Source: UBA10183 sp041653835
GTDB lineage: Bacteria; Omnitrophota; Gorgyraeia; Gorgyraeales; Gorgyraeaceae
NCBI GenBank assembly: GCA_041653835.1
Contig: JBAZEP010000059.1
Coordinates: 1-6,930 of the forward strand
Direction: 5' to 3'
Length of the DNA: 6,930 nt
Shown: in pieces, positions 6,792 through 6,930 of the stretch
How positions within the stretch are numbered: the first letter of the stretch is position 1
Layout: the number at the start of each line of letters is the position of its first letter
The notes under the pieces: generated by a model
The model's input: only the letters and a program-made list of their open reading frames with translations
Databases searched by the model: none
What the model was told of the DNA's origin: nothing
Translations under genes and position numbers: made by a program

Positions 6792-6930
6792 CTACTCGAC
6801 TATTACCTTATCTTTGCCTTCGCGTTTGGCCCTGTAAAGCCTCTCATCCGCCTTCATGATTAATTCGTCATAACTCTTGCCGTCCTCCGGGAAAGCGGAT
6901 ACGCCGATAGAGACAGAGACATGTGTCTTT
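6792..6930 (-). CDS. C-terminal end of a second GGDEF-domain protein, 5' part beyond window
   Basis: Only the last 45 codons are in the window, ending at TAG 6794-6792. The translated segment contains VSVSIGVSAFPEDG followed by DELIMKADERLYRAKREGKD, which is the conserved C-terminal part of a GGDEF domain. It closely parallels residues 388-426 of the next gene. The catalytic GG(D/E)EF loop lies upstream of the window edge, so activity cannot be judged. The stop is immediately followed by the ATG of the neighbouring cyclase with no gap, so the two are almost certainly in one operon and probably arose by duplication. Confidence 0.85.
   Translation of the reverse strand, partial: KTHVSVSIGVSAFPEDGKSYDELIMKADERLYRAKREGKDKVIVE

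Overview
All supported genes lie on the minus strand, so transcription runs from high to low coordinates. The window holds five complete genes and two genes cut by its edges. LptD, an outer-membrane lipopolysaccharide (LPS) export protein, shows that the host is a diderm (Gram-negative-type) bacterium. GC content looks intermediate (judged by eye, not counted). Most start codons are preceded by recognisable Shine-Dalgarno sequences. The gene content and style would fit an uncultured diderm lineage such as Omnitrophota or a relative. That placement is an impression; nothing in the window is diagnostic.

Layout in transcription order: (1) 6930-6792, the last 45 codons of a GGDEF protein. (2) 6791-5502, a complete membrane-anchored GAF-GGDEF diguanylate cyclase that starts directly after the stop of the first gene. 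(3) 5501-5414, a short intergenic gap with a long imperfect hairpin that overlaps the cyclase stop codon, then a candidate sigma70-type promoter. (4) 5413-4514, a ROK-family sugar kinase. (5) 4513-2411, lptD, whose ATG abuts the kinase stop. (6) 2410-2335, a short gap almost filled by an inverted-repeat element able to fold as a three-way junction. (7) 2334-1039, UDP-glucose 6-dehydrogenase (ugd). (8) 1042-596, a short RmlC-type sugar-nucleotide epimerase overlapping ugd by 4 bases. (9) 592-1, an RmlA-type nucleotidyltransferase running off the window edge.

How the genes fit together: the three low-coordinate genes make activated sugars for surface polysaccharide, O-antigen or LPS core. Ugd makes UDP-glucuronate, the RmlA-type enzyme makes an NDP-glucose (probably dTDP-glucose), and the RmlC-type enzyme epimerises a 4-keto-6-deoxy sugar. 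LptD places finished LPS in the outer membrane. The ROK kinase probably phosphorylates glucose or an N-acetylated amino sugar upstream of these pathways. The two GGDEF proteins make c-di-GMP, a second messenger often tied to surface polysaccharide and attachment. An envelope/surface-glycan theme is therefore reasonable, but any direct control of these genes by c-di-GMP is inference.

I saw no tRNA or rRNA gene, CRISPR array, transposase or prophage gene. There is no gene-free stretch longer than 300 bases. The most unusual element is the three-way-junction repeat between lptD and ugd.
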